64,000 bases of DNA, from assembly GCF_019052805.1 (NCBI RefSeq), contig NZ_JAHQRJ010000001.1, positions 3,286,001-3,350,000 of the forward strand. Direction: 5' to 3'. Positions 18,980-27,983 of the stretch are shown here, one piece after another. This DNA is from Noviherbaspirillum sp. L7-7A. GTDB lineage: Bacteria > Pseudomonadota > Gammaproteobacteria > Burkholderiales > Burkholderiaceae_D. A program made the translations under genes and the position numbers. The stretch's first letter is position 1; each line of letters starts with the position of its first letter. Under the pieces are notes generated by a model. The model searched no databases. It had not been told where the DNA came from and saw nothing but the letters and a program-made list of their open reading frames with translations.

Positions 18980-19471
18980 TCAGGGCCGCAGCGTCTCGAA
19001 CACGCCCTGCACCCGGTTCTTCTGCACATTGTCCCAACTGAACACCTGGCCGCTCATCGCAATATAGACGCCGGCCGGCAGGGCTTGCGCCAGGCCGAAG
19101 GCCATGCCGAAATTGAACAGGGCATCCGAATTGGCGATCTCATAGGGAATCATCGCGCCGGTCATCACGATGGTCTTGTCCAGCCTGGCCGGACCCAGCA
19201 GGCGGGCGGTTTCCGGCATGGTATCGGTGCCATGAACGATCACCAGCCGCTGTTCCGGCGCCTCGATACAGGCCTGCAGGATGCGCTCGCGGTCGGCGTC
19301 CTGCATGTCCAGCGAATCCAGCAGGGGCAGTGGCGCCACCCTGACCGGCTGGCTGATGCGGCTGCGCGCGATGACCGTGGGCAGCACGCTGGCGCCGAAG
19401 CCCAGCTTGCCGGCGATTTCATCGTAATGTTTTTCAAATGTGCCGCCGGCGGCGACGATGCAAACACTCAT
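18980..19471 (-). CDS. Short asparaginase-domain protein
   Basis: A 163-residue protein equal to only the N-terminal domain of type I/II asparaginases, which are normally about 330 residues. Both active-site regions of that domain are kept: AAGGTFEKHYD (first threonine region) and VIVHGTDTMPETA (the HGTDT motif with Thr and Asp). MTGAMIPYEIANSDALFN follows as in the family. The C-terminal domain is absent and no remnant is seen downstream, so this is probably the recognised short 'asparaginase domain' family, not a recent truncation. Its activity as an amidohydrolase is uncertain. Confidence 0.82.
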   Translation of the reverse strand: MSVCIVAAGGTFEKHYDEIAGKLGFGASVLPTVIARSRISQPVRVAPLPLLDSLDMQDADRERILQACIEAPEQRLVIVHGTDTMPETARLLGPARLDKTIVMTGAMIPYEIANSDALFNFGMAFGLAQALPAGVYIAMSGQVFSWDNVQKNRVQGVFETLRP

Positions 19472-19674
19472 GACAGGGGAGGAGGAAGTGGCAGATCGCG
19501 GCTATCATAGCCTACCGGGAGCCATGCAAAAATTTTGCCCGCCTGGGAATTTCCGGCATGAATCATGAATCAAAGCATGGCATCCGCCGCTTTCGGCCGG
19601 TGAAATTCGCCTGTCAGGCGCACGGCGAATACCGCTACACTGGCATCCTGCAAGCCCTCCTTTCCCTGTCGAAC

Positions 19675-20424
19675 ATGAAACCCGTCGCTCCCGGAACCGT
19701 TATTTTCCATCGCTATCGAGGCTATGGCGTCATCACCTCGGTCAACCTGCTGACCGGATGGATCTCGGCGCGTTTCGGTGCGGAAGGGCGCACGCTGGAC
19801 CTGAATCTGTCATCCGACCAGGTGCAGCATGCGGACGGCGAGCCCATCCTGTTCCGGCGCCAGCCGCCGGCCCGCATGCCGCATGCGCGCCTGATGGAAA
19901 TGGTGCGCGACCTGCACCGCGCCGGCTATCAGCGGCTCTACCTGTACAGCTGGCCCAAGGCGTCCGGCCTGCACTGGCGCTGGCATCTGTTCACCGGACC
20001 GCGCAACTGGATGCAGCGGCCCTGGCGCGAAGGCTGGTACGGGTCGGGCGCGGAGTACAACCTGAATCCCATCATGGGCTGGGGCGACGCGCCGGGCGCC
20101 GATGCCCAGGAACTGGGCAGCGCGCTGGCCAGGTTCGATCCGCAGGGCCTGGCGCAAGCGCTGGGCCGCGACCAGGACCATACGGCCTGGTTCGAGATGG
20201 TATGCGAAGCGCTGCTGCCGGACTATGCCTTCAGCCTCGGCTGGGACCAGCGCGAGGCGCAACCGGAAGGCCTGCCGGTGATCGCGGTGCGGCGCGGCGT
20301 GCCGGACTATGCCGGTCCGGTGCTGCCCTGGCCGCCCGGCTGGGCTGGCCTCTGGAGCAATGTGCCGGCGATCCGGCTGGTCAGAATAAATCCGGCTGGC
20401 GTCCCGTCCGACGACGTTCGTTGA
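19675..20424 (+). CDS. Conserved hypothetical protein
   Basis: A 249-residue soluble protein that I do not assign to a function. The N-terminal 55 residues look like a small beta-barrel (VIFHRYRGYGVITSVNLLTGWISARFG). The rest is Trp-rich (LYSWPKASGLHWRWHLFTGP, YGSGAEYNLNPIMGW), a pattern seen in uncharacterised proteobacterial proteins. The ATG at 19675 is chosen because the upstream extension to 19558 is low in family-like character. Its last 44 bases overlap the convergent MOSC gene. Confidence 0.7.
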   Translation: MKPVAPGTVIFHRYRGYGVITSVNLLTGWISARFGAEGRTLDLNLSSDQVQHADGEPILFRRQPPARMPHARLMEMVRDLHRAGYQRLYLYSWPKASGLHWRWHLFTGPRNWMQRPWREGWYGSGAEYNLNPIMGWGDAPGADAQELGSALARFDPQGLAQALGRDQDHTAWFEMVCEALLPDYAFSLGWDQREAQPEGLPVIAVRRGVPDYAGPVLPWPPGWAGLWSNVPAIRLVRINPAGVPSDDVR

Positions 20425-20971
20425 TCTGCGCAATCGACAACTGGCGCGGTCCGGGCAGGAGCCGCGCCGTCTCGCCGGCATTGACCAGGCCCGGCTGCAG
20501 CACCCGGAGATAAAAGCCGGTGGCGCCGCTCTGGTCCATCAGCCTGGCCGCATTGGACAGGCCCATCTTCACATTCAGCTTGAAGCAGGGCGTGCGCACT
20601 TCGCTGACCTCCAGCAGTACACGGCCCAGCGACAGCCGGTCGCCCAGCCAGACATCCTGTTCCAGCAGGCCCTGGATCGTCAGGTTCTCGCCCAGCGCGC
20701 CATACGCCAGCGCCGCATCGGCCTTGCCGGCCTGCCGCCGCTGCGCCTCCCAGAAAGCATAATGCTCGACCGGATAGGCATACACCGCCTTGCCCGGCCC
20801 GCCATGCAGCCTGCGGTCCGCCTGCGCATCGCCGTCCAGTCCCAGCCGTCCGACAACCACCGGCCCGCTGCGGGCCTGCTTGTGGATGCCGGTCGCCACG
20901 TGGCGGCCAGCCTCGGCCTTGGTGCCGAACAGGTTGCCCACAGGCGCGGTATTGACACTGACGATGACCAT
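20381..20971 (-). CDS. MOSC-domain protein (YiiM-like)
   Basis: A 196-residue MOSC-domain protein, related to molybdenum-cofactor sulfurase C-termini. It may handle sulfur or hydroxylated purine analogues (YiiM reduces N-hydroxylated substrates in E. coli). Visible are GRLGLDGDAQADRRLHGGPGKAVYAYP (family motif with D-x-Q-x-D and HGG), YGALGENLTIQGL and the conserved cysteine in VRTPCFKLN. The start at 20971 gives MVIVSVNTAPVGNLFGTKA, the family N-terminus. Its 3' end overlaps the convergent gene by 44 bases. Confidence 0.9.
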   Translation of the reverse strand: MVIVSVNTAPVGNLFGTKAEAGRHVATGIHKQARSGPVVVGRLGLDGDAQADRRLHGGPGKAVYAYPVEHYAFWEAQRRQAGKADAALAYGALGENLTIQGLLEQDVWLGDRLSLGRVLLEVSEVRTPCFKLNVKMGLSNAARLMDQSGATGFYLRVLQPGLVNAGETARLLPGPRQLSIAQINERRRTGRQPDLF

Positions 20972-21098
20972 TCTTCCTTTTCCTTCATGCTCCAGCGCTG
21001 TGCGGGACGCCGCGCCGCGCACCATGCCGGCGCTTCCATCACGCAATTTTATGGCATGGCTCTTGCTGAAACGGGCGGTCAACCACACAGGAGCATTC

Positions 21099-21542
21099 AT
21101 GGACCGCACGCAAGTCACCAGCAAGATACTCGCCGCCAAAGTCAGGAAGGGCCTGCAATGGCGCGACATCGCCACCCGCATAGGCCAGAGCAAGGAGTGG
21201 ACCACGGCCGCCTGCCTGGGCCAGATGACCTTTACCAAGGCCCAGGCCACGGCGGCCCAGGACCTGTTCGAGCTGAGCGACGAGGAAACCGCGTGGCTGC
21301 AGATCGTGCCGTACAAGGGCTCGCTGCCTACCGCGGTGCCGACCGATCCGCTGATCTACCGCTGGTATGAAATCGTCAGCGTGTACGGCAGCACCATCAA
21401 GGAACTGATCCACGAGGAATTCGGCGACGGCATCATGAGCGCCATCGACTTTTCCATGGACATCCAGCGCCAGGAAGATCCCAAGGGCGACAGGGTCAAC
21501 GTCGTCCTGTCCGGCAAGTTCCTGCCCTACAAGACCTACTGA
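21099..21542 (+). CDS. cynS: Cyanate hydratase (cyanase)
   Basis: Converts cyanate plus bicarbonate to carbon dioxide and carbamate, which decays to ammonia. Its 147 residues compare with 156 in E. coli. The N-terminal HTH-like part is followed by the catalytic core. The three active-site residues are visible: Arg88 and Glu91 in IYRWYEIVSVYGS and Ser114 in GIMSAIDF. AGGAG (21089-21093) fixes the start. No cynT carbonic anhydrase or cynX adjoins, so it is a stand-alone detoxification or nitrogen-scavenging enzyme. Its end overlaps the convergent gene by 7 bases. Confidence 0.97.
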   Translation: MDRTQVTSKILAAKVRKGLQWRDIATRIGQSKEWTTAACLGQMTFTKAQATAAQDLFELSDEETAWLQIVPYKGSLPTAVPTDPLIYRWYEIVSVYGSTIKELIHEEFGDGIMSAIDFSMDIQRQEDPKGDRVNVVLSGKFLPYKTY

Positions 21543-22546
21543 ACCGGCCCGGAAGCCTTCCTTTCGAGCGCTTCCGGATTGAGCACATTCCTCGGCTCGC
21601 CCCTGGCGAAATCGACGATGTTCTGGAATGCCGCGCCGAAATACAGCTCGTAGCCGTCCTTTTCCACATAGCCCAGGTGCGGCGTGGCCAGGACATTCTC
21701 CATGCGCAGCAGGGGGGAATCGGGCGGCAGCGGCTCCTGCTCGAACACGTCGATCGCAGCCTGGCCCGGGCGGCCCTGCGCCAGCGCCGCTTCCAGCGCG
21801 CCAGGCGCGATCAGCTCGGCCCGGCTGGTATTGACCAGGATGGCGGTCGGCTTCATCGCCGCCAGGTCGGCTGCCTGCACGATGCCGCGGGTGGCGTCGT
21901 TCAGGCGCAGGTGCAAGGTCAGCACGTCCGATAGCGCAAAGAATTCCTCCTTGCTGGCAGCCGCGTCGTGGCCGTCATGCAGCGCCGCCTCCAGGCTGGG
22001 CGGGCGTCCCCAGACCAGCACCTTCATGCCGAATGGCTTCGCGTACGAGGCGATCTTGCGGCCGATCTTGCCGTAACCCCAGATACCCAGCGTTCTGCCC
22101 TTGAGCACCACGCCAAGCCGGTTATGCTGCGGCGCCAGCGAGGCGGTCTGCCAGAGGCCCTGCTTCAGGTTCGCGCTGTACTGGGTGATGCGGCGGGTTG
22201 CTGCCATCACCAGCGCCCAGGTCAGTTCGGCCGGCGCGGTCGGATCGCCGCTTCCTTCGACGATGGTCACGCCGCGCGCCGTCGCCGCGGCCACGTCCAC
22301 ATGGCCGCTGACCTTGCCGGTCTGTGAAACCAGCTTCAGGTTCGGCAGCTTGTCGAGCAGGGCCCTGGAAATCGCCGTGCGTTCCCGGATCAGTACCAGG
22401 GCGTCATAAGGCGCCAGCCGTACCGCCAGTTGCCCGATGCCGCGCGCGCTGTTGTTGAACACCTTGACTTCATGGCCGTCCAGAAGACGGAAACAATCGA
22501 GCCGCCGGACGGCGTCCTGGTAATCGTCGAGAATCGCAATTTTCAT
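21536..22546 (-). CDS. D-2-hydroxyacid dehydrogenase family protein
   Basis: NAD(P)-dependent oxidoreductase of the D-isomer 2-hydroxyacid dehydrogenase family, 336 residues from the ATG at 22546. It begins MKIAILDDYQDAVRRLDCF. The Rossmann motif appears as GKTLGIWGYGKIGRKIA-like text (RTLGIWGYGKIGRKIASYA). Active-site residues are in VLTLHLRLNDATRG (substrate loop), NTSRAELI (Arg), DVFEQEPLP (Glu) and ATPHLGYVE (His). The substrate is unknown; the family includes phosphoglycerate, glyoxylate and formate dehydrogenases. An in-frame extension to 22654 is rejected because homologues start at MKIAILDDY. Confidence 0.9.
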   Translation of the reverse strand: MKIAILDDYQDAVRRLDCFRLLDGHEVKVFNNSARGIGQLAVRLAPYDALVLIRERTAISRALLDKLPNLKLVSQTGKVSGHVDVAAATARGVTIVEGSGDPTAPAELTWALVMAATRRITQYSANLKQGLWQTASLAPQHNRLGVVLKGRTLGIWGYGKIGRKIASYAKPFGMKVLVWGRPPSLEAALHDGHDAAASKEEFFALSDVLTLHLRLNDATRGIVQAADLAAMKPTAILVNTSRAELIAPGALEAALAQGRPGQAAIDVFEQEPLPPDSPLLRMENVLATPHLGYVEKDGYELYFGAAFQNIVDFARGEPRNVLNPEALERKASGPVQ

Positions 22547-22974
22547 CAAGAATTCCTGGGAATCGGGTAGGGGATTGGAAAGGAAAGAATTGTTTCGCAG
22601 GAAATGATAGCCGGCCTCACCCGGAAATGCAGGGCACGACCAAAAATGGCGCATTGCAGCAATTTCCAGAATAAAATTCTTCGATAAAACAAGATCTTAT
22701 CGGCCAATAGCCTACTATTTAAGTCGACTACTATTTCCTCCAAACTTGTGTTTGGTCATTGGATTTGCAAAAAAGACAGGTGTACAATCACCCACCATTT
22801 TTAGCAAAAGCCCGCTTTTCCACCCTTGAGCCTGGTGCTGTCTTCAGCACAGGTGGCGCGGCAGATTGCCAGCGTTTCGACAAGACCGCCGTGGCGCGCC
22901 ATACTGCGCCAGCAACAGCGACGATCCTGCCGTGCCGGGACAGATTTTTTTTATTGGCATTGGAGGTAGTACTC
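22547..22974. other. Divergent intergenic region upstream of pckG
   Basis: 428 bases of AT-richer sequence between the dehydrogenase and pckG. Seen are a promoter candidate (separate entry), a perfect 6-base inverted repeat CGATAA-N9-TTATCG at 22682-22702, and a leader of about 180 bases between the promoter and the pckG start. No gene or known riboswitch is recognised in the leader. GGAGG just before 22975 is the pckG ribosome binding site. Confidence 0.5.
22759..22788 (+). promoter_or_regulatory. Putative pckG promoter
   Basis: TTGGAT (22759-22764) and TACAAT (22783-22788) are 18 bases apart and face pckG. The long leader that results could carry post-transcriptional control of this gluconeogenic gene; that is inference. 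Confidence 0.5.
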
Positions 22975-24834
22975 ATGAACCAGCCTGTCATGAACGGCGT
23001 CACCGCCGTCGAGGCCCCGTCTTACGTCAAGCACCAGAAACTGATCAGCTGGGTCGCGGAAATCGCCGCGCTTACCAAGCCCGACAGCATCTACTGGTGC
23101 GATGGCTCCGAAGAGGAATATAACCGCCTGTGCGCCCTGATGGTCGAAGGCGGCACCATGAGGAAGCTGAACCCGGAAAAGCGTCCGAACAGCTACCTGG
23201 CCTGCTCCGACCCGTCCGACGTGGCGCGGGTGGAAGACCGCACCTTCATCTGCACCGACAACAAGGAAGATGCCGGCCCCACCAATAACTGGATGGCCCC
23301 GGCGGAAATGCGCGCCACCATGAACGGCCTGTTCGACGGCGCCATGCGCGGTCGCACCATGTATGTGGTGCCGTTCTCAATGGGTCCGCTCGGTTCGCCA
23401 ATCGCTCACATTGGCGTGGAATTGTCCGACTCACCCTATGTCGCCGTCAACATGCGCATCATGACCCGCATGGGCCGTGCCGTGTACGACGTGCTGGGCA
23501 GCGACGGCGAGTTCGTGCCTTGCGTGCACAGCGTGGGCGCGCCGCTGGAGCCGGGCCAGAAGGACGTGGCCTGGCCCTGCAACCCTACCAAGTACATCGT
23601 GCATTATCCCCAGACCCGCGAAATCTGGTCCTACGGTTCCGGCTACGGCGGCAATGCGCTCCTGGGCAAGAAATGCTTTGCGTTGCGCATCGCGTCCACC
23701 ATGGGCCGCGAGGAAGGCTGGCTGGCCGAGCACATGCTGATCCTGGGCGTTGAAAACCCGGAGGGCAAGAAGCACTATGTCGCGGCGGCGTTCCCGTCGG
23801 CCTGCGGCAAGACCAACTTCGCGATGCTGATTCCGCCGGCCGGTTTCGAAGGCTGGAAAGTCACCACCATCGGCGACGACATCGCCTGGATCAAGCCGGG
23901 CGCGGATGGCCGCCTGTATGCGATCAATCCGGAAGCCGGCTACTTCGGCGTTGCCCCCGGCACCAACAGCGACACCAACTACAACTGCATGGCATCGCTG
24001 AAGGACAACACCATCTTCACCAATGTCGCATTGACCGATGACGGCGACGTATGGTGGGAAGGCATGACCAAGGAGCCGCCGGCGCACCTGATCGACTGGC
24101 AGGGCAAGGACTGGACGCCCGCCATCGCCAAGGAAACCGGCGCCAAGGCAGCCCATCCGAATGCACGCTTCACCGTCTCCGCCACCAGCAACCCGGTGCT
24201 CGACCCGTCCTGGGACGATCCGGCCGGCGTGCCGATCTCGGCCTTCATCTTCGGTGGCCGCCGCTCAACCACCGTGCCGCTGGTCACTGAAGCGCGCGAC
24301 TGGGTGGAAGGCGTCTACATGGCCGCTACCATGGGATCCGAAACGACCGCAGCAGCCACCGGGCAGCAGGGCGTGGTGCGCCGCGATCCGTTCGCGATGC
24401 TGCCATTTGCCGGATACAACATGAGCGAGTATTTCCAGCACTGGCTGGAAATCGGCGAAAAGCTGAATGCAACCGGCGCCACCCTGCCGCGCATCTATTG
24501 CGTCAACTGGTTCCGCACCGACGAGAATGGCCGCTTCGTGTGGCCGGGTTTTGGCGACAACATGCGCGTGCTGAAGTGGATGCTGGAACGCATCGAGGGC
24601 AAGGCATCGGAAGGCGTCGAACACCTGTTTGGCGTCACCCCGCGCTATGAAGACATGCACTGGGACGGCCTGGACTTCGGCCGCGACAAGTACGAGAAAA
24701 TCACCTCGATCGATAACAGTGCCTGGGAAGACGAGCTCAAGCTGCATGCTGAACTATTTGACAAGCTCAGGCATAAACTGCCGCCGGAACTGGAAGCCGC
24801 CAAGGGCAAGCTGGAACAGCGCCTGAAGGCCTGA
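22975..24834 (+). CDS. pckG: Phosphoenolpyruvate carboxykinase (GTP)
   Basis: Gluconeogenic enzyme converting oxaloacetate plus GTP to phosphoenolpyruvate, carbon dioxide and GDP. It is 619 residues, the size of the GTP class. Marks include the substrate region [18 protein letters not shown], the P-loop with the hallmark cysteine [13 protein letters not shown] (about 273-285), the metal-binding DDIAWIKPG, and [12 protein letters not shown]. The GTP class is clear from the cysteine P-loop, which is absent from ATP-type PckA. GGAGG is positioned just before the ATG at 22975; 72 upstream in-frame codons are excluded. Confidence 0.98.
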   Translation: MNQPVMNGVTAVEAPSYVKHQKLISWVAEIAALTKPDSIYWCDGSEEEYNRLCALMVEGGTMRKLNPEKRPNSYLACSDPSDVARVEDRTFICTDNKEDAGPTNNWMAPAEMRATMNGLFDGAMRGRTMYVVPFSMGPLGSPIAHIGVELSDSPYVAVNMRIMTRMGRAVYDVLGSDGEFVPCVHSVGAPLEPGQKDVAWPCNPTKYIVHYPQTREIWSYGSGYGGNALLGKKCFALRIASTMGREEGWLAEHMLILGVENPEGKKHYVAAAFPSACGKTNFAMLIPPAGFEGWKVTTIGDDIAWIKPGADGRLYAINPEAGYFGVAPGTNSDTNYNCMASLKDNTIFTNVALTDDGDVWWEGMTKEPPAHLIDWQGKDWTPAIAKETGAKAAHPNARFTVSATSNPVLDPSWDDPAGVPISAFIFGGRRSTTVPLVTEARDWVEGVYMAATMGSETTAAATGQQGVVRRDPFAMLPFAGYNMSEYFQHWLEIGEKLNATGATLPRIYCVNWFRTDENGRFVWPGFGDNMRVLKWMLERIEGKASEGVEHLFGVTPRYEDMHWDGLDFGRDKYEKITSIDNSAWEDELKLHAELFDKLRHKLPPELEAAKGKLEQRLKA

Positions 24835-24961
24835 GGTTTGGATCAAAAGCCTGGAGCCGCTGTTTTCAATGCATGAACCATGCACAAAAACGGCAGTTAA
24901 AAAAGCTTAGGCTGTACTCGCAGACGTCCAGGCGAACAAAAATCTGGTGGAGGAGACAAAC

Positions 24962-24993
24962 AAACGCGGCAGGGAAACCTGACCGCGTTTTTC
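24962..24993 (+). terminator. Strong intrinsic terminator downstream of pckG
   Basis: AACGCGGCAGG-GAAA-CCTGACCGCGTT forms a long stem closed by a GAAA tetraloop with one bulged A, followed by TTTTTCTTTTT. It lies 127 bases after pckG and 19 bases before the next start. A GGAGGAGACAA sequence with no following start codon lies just upstream, so a short non-coding transcript ending here is possible. Confidence 0.88.
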
Positions 24994-25011
24994 TTTTTCC
25001 CAAGGATACGC

Positions 25012-25272
25012 ATGGCCATTCTCATCATCGTCTACGATCTTAGCCCAGTCCCGACTTCCTATCATGATCTGGTCAGTGCGATAAAAAAATTTCCTTGGGC
25101 AAAGTTGTCAGCAAGCAGCTACGCAATTTCTACCAACTTCACTCCCCAAACCGTGTTCAATCAGTTGCGTCCATTGATGGACAGCTCAAGCAACCTGTAC
25201 GTCATTACGGGGCATAAGCCCTTTACTGGCTATGGTCCGGAAGCTGTCAATAAATGGCTGCAACAGATGTAA
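25012..25272 (+). CDS. SinR/Cas2-like small protein
   Basis: An 86-residue protein. It begins MAILIIVYDLSPVPTSYHDL, a first beta strand ending in Tyr-Asp-Leu as in Cas2 and 'SinR family' ferredoxin-fold proteins. It continues with an alpha helix (DLVSAIKKFPWAKLSASSYAI), a strand-turn NFTPQTVFNQLRPLMDSSSNLYVITG and a C-terminal helix. AAGGA (25002-25006) precedes the ATG. No cas1 or CRISPR array is near, so it is a solitary Cas2-fold protein; VapD-like nuclease or toxin roles are possible but not shown. Base composition is AT-richer than the core genes. Confidence 0.6.
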   Translation: MAILIIVYDLSPVPTSYHDLVSAIKKFPWAKLSASSYAISTNFTPQTVFNQLRPLMDSSSNLYVITGHKPFTGYGPEAVNKWLQQM

Positions 25273-25535
25273 AGGCGGCGAAGACCGTCGCTAGTCAATA
25301 CTCAAGTTCATAAGTCCAACTCGCAGCAGGAATTACCAACACTAATGCCTAGAAGGGAGCAACAGGGAGTTTCACCAGCAACACGGAAGCGCCATCTTTC
25401 TCCAAAAATCCAGGTTTTTTCAAGCGATAATCCAGTTCCCTTCTTTCAGTGCAAGCGCGACAGGCATTGTGCAACTCGCCAGATAACAAGCAGTCTGTCA
25501 TGTCTGAAGCTAGCCTACCTGCCTCTGGAGCTGCC

Positions 25536-25775
25536 ATGTATATGGTTTACTGGACTGAGATAGCCGACGAAACCAGAATCCCTTACCAGGAACTATTTCC
25601 TCCATCCGATCTGCGCGCTGCACTGGAATTCATGGAAAAACTGCGCCAAAGGCAACGTGCGGGAGAATCGGTTTGTTTTGTTGTGATGTCTTCGGAAAAT
25701 CCGGATTCGGTGGGGCATGCTGGCGCAGCCGACCCGCCTCCGGATTATAAGTGGATGAAAAGAAGAAAACAGTAA
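25536..25775 (+). CDS. Small hypothetical protein
   Basis: A 79-residue protein starting MYMVYWTEIADETRIPYQEL, with a helix FPPSDLRAALEFMEKLRQRQR and a strand SVCFVVMSSENPDSV, ending in a basic tail (KRRKQ). GGAG (25527-25530) supports the ATG at 25536 over an upstream in-frame ATG at 25500. I do not recognise a function. It lies just before the broken tpsA gene, tail to tail. Confidence 0.6.
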   Translation: MYMVYWTEIADETRIPYQELFPPSDLRAALEFMEKLRQRQRAGESVCFVVMSSENPDSVGHAGAADPPPDYKWMKRRKQ

Positions 25776-25812
25776 GCGAATGATGAGCTTGTCTGAACTG
25801 GCTATTCGTTCC

Positions 25813-27983
25813 TTATCGTGTTAGTTCAATCGGCAAATTCATTCCGTCATTTTCGAGGGATAAACTAACTGTATTCTTCATTTTCCTCGTTTTTGACCGC
25901 GTCCGATACTCTTCATCTTTGTCAACGGTCGCCCAAACAAAAAAGTTTTCCGATTTGCTATCACTATTCACTGGCTTGGAACCGGATGGTGGTGTCCTGG
26001 AATTGCTTTGATTACCGGCATCGGCAGTATTGTTGGTGTTTCCGCTATTTTCGCCTTTACCACCAGGATCAATACTGACGTTTCCAGGTTCACCTGCTCC
26101 TTTACCCGCTAGCTCCCCGGACGAAGGGGTGGAATCGTTTGAAACTGGCAAATCCGTGTTTCCGGCTGGCTTGCCTGGATCCGCTGGAGGTGTTGTTGGT
26201 GACGCAGGGTCTGGTTTACCAGACGGATTGGATGGGCTAGTTCCCGGATCTTGAGTCGACGGTTTCTCGCGAATTAAACCACTGCTGCTTGACTTAACGA
26301 TTTGATAGTTTTCAGTAACATTTTTTCCTTCAGCATTAATGATCTGAACCTCACCTACTTGTAAGGTTCGGTTTCCAGGCACATTTGAATCAAATGCCTG
26401 GCGCGCTGTCATCACATCACCTTCCACAAGCCCCATATTGCCGCTGTTGTAATTCTTAGAAATTTGCGGTGTTAGAGAAGAGGTAATCGATTCATCAAAC
26501 TGTTTAGACTCAGGGCTTGCTTCAACAAGAATCGGCCTGGCGTAGATTTTTACCGAAGCTTGCTGATCAATAATCGGATTTTCAAGATAATAGCCTTGCT
26601 GATCTGACCAGAATTTCTTTTGATTTTTATACGAAATTTCACCAACGTTCATCAGGCTGTTAAAATTAGGGTCAGAAGTGGAATATAGATGTTTCGAATC
26701 TACTGCGTTTAAATCAGAGTAGAGTAATTTTGGTTGGACCCGGACCGCTACACCGTCGTAGGCTTTCGTCACATTTGCATCAACTGATAAAATTTCCAGG
26801 GGCTTGAGAAAAGACTTTAGCAGCGGAAAGGTATAACCGTCATAGCGCGTCCAAGTCTCGTCAAAATCGAAATTCAACTTTGCATTCTTGAGTGCCGATG
26901 CACTTAACTGGCCGTTTTCCGCATAGCTGGTGCCATTACCTGGATCATAAACAAATGCATTTGTTTTTCCTTTTCCATCCGTGGTGTAATAAGCATTGGT
27001 AATTTTTCCACTATTCATTCCTGCAATGCCATTTTTTGAATTATTCCATAGTGCATAAGCGCTATCAATTTTTCCATCGTTCGTGCCGGCAATCCCACCC
27101 AGCCCTGAACCGAAGAACGACCCTGCCACTGATGCCAGGCTATAGGCGTTTTTGATCTCGCCCATGGATCCATTTTTTCCTGTAATTCCTCCCGCAGAAT
27201 TAGGAGAAATCTCCGAATATCCGGGCTTAACGTCAATGGATACGCTTCCCGTTACGAAGACATTGTGAATATTTCCATTGTTGTGGCCGGCTATTGCGCC
27301 TACCGAGTCATTACCCGTGATGTTGACGTCAACCAGACCAAGGTTTTTGATTTCGCCACTGGAGGAAGAGAACAGGCCAATCTTGCTTCCAATAGGCCTG
27401 TTTATATACAAGTTGGATATAATATGATTCAAGCCGTCAAGCTTGCCCGAAAACTGCTTGACATCATTCAAAGCCAGCGGGATGAATCCTGTGTTGTAGT
27501 TCCATATATCCCTTGGCAAACCGCCAGTGCCCTGATTCCACAACGTGGTCTCGGTCGCATCAATATCACGACCAAGTGCATAATAGCCCGACAGATTCTC
27601 ATTTATCCTTTGCAACTGGCTGACGTTGTTCACCAGCATCCACAAACGATAGGGGCTGGTGATGAAGTTTTCATAAATCCGGTTGTTTCTGAAGCTCTCT
27701 ACATTTGTATAAATGTCGATATCTGCATTATCGGCAGCATTGATCTTTCCAGCTTGTCCAAAGATCAGAGTACCGCTGCTGGTACCGTTGGCGTCTGTAC
27801 GAATTTTCAGCCCGCCGGTGCCTAACTTTACGGAAGCGTTAATCAACACATTTTTTTCAGCTTCTAAATTAAGTTTGTTTTGTCCACTGGATGAGATCGC
27901 ATTATTGATGACAAGATCGCCGCTTTCTACCTGTCTGTTACCCTGAGCTTTCACCGTAATGTTGGTGGTTGACAGATTGCTAT
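25813..27983 (-). pseudogene. C-terminal fragment of TpsA-type filamentous haemagglutinin
   Basis: About 723 codons of a two-partner-secretion exoprotein cut off from its start by an IS. Read leftward it opens NLSTTNITVKAQGNRQVESG, a typical strand just after the TPS domain. GLUG-type repeats follow (VGAIAGHNNGNIHNVFVTGS, AGGITGKNGSMGEIKNAYSL, GGIAGTNDGKIDSAYAL), then an MBG/YDG-type region (VTKAYDGVAVRVQPKL; ILVEASPESKQFDESI). A long Pro/Ser/Gly-rich linker and a short charged end (MNLPIELTR) complete it. An ATG inside the IS (28071) could start an artificial fusion but would lack a signal peptide. Codon use is AT-rich compared with neighbours. Confidence 0.85.

Noticed and set aside
25012-25272. 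Part of a CRISPR-Cas locus
   Set aside because: No cas1, effector genes or repeat-spacer array within the window; it is only a Cas2-like fold.
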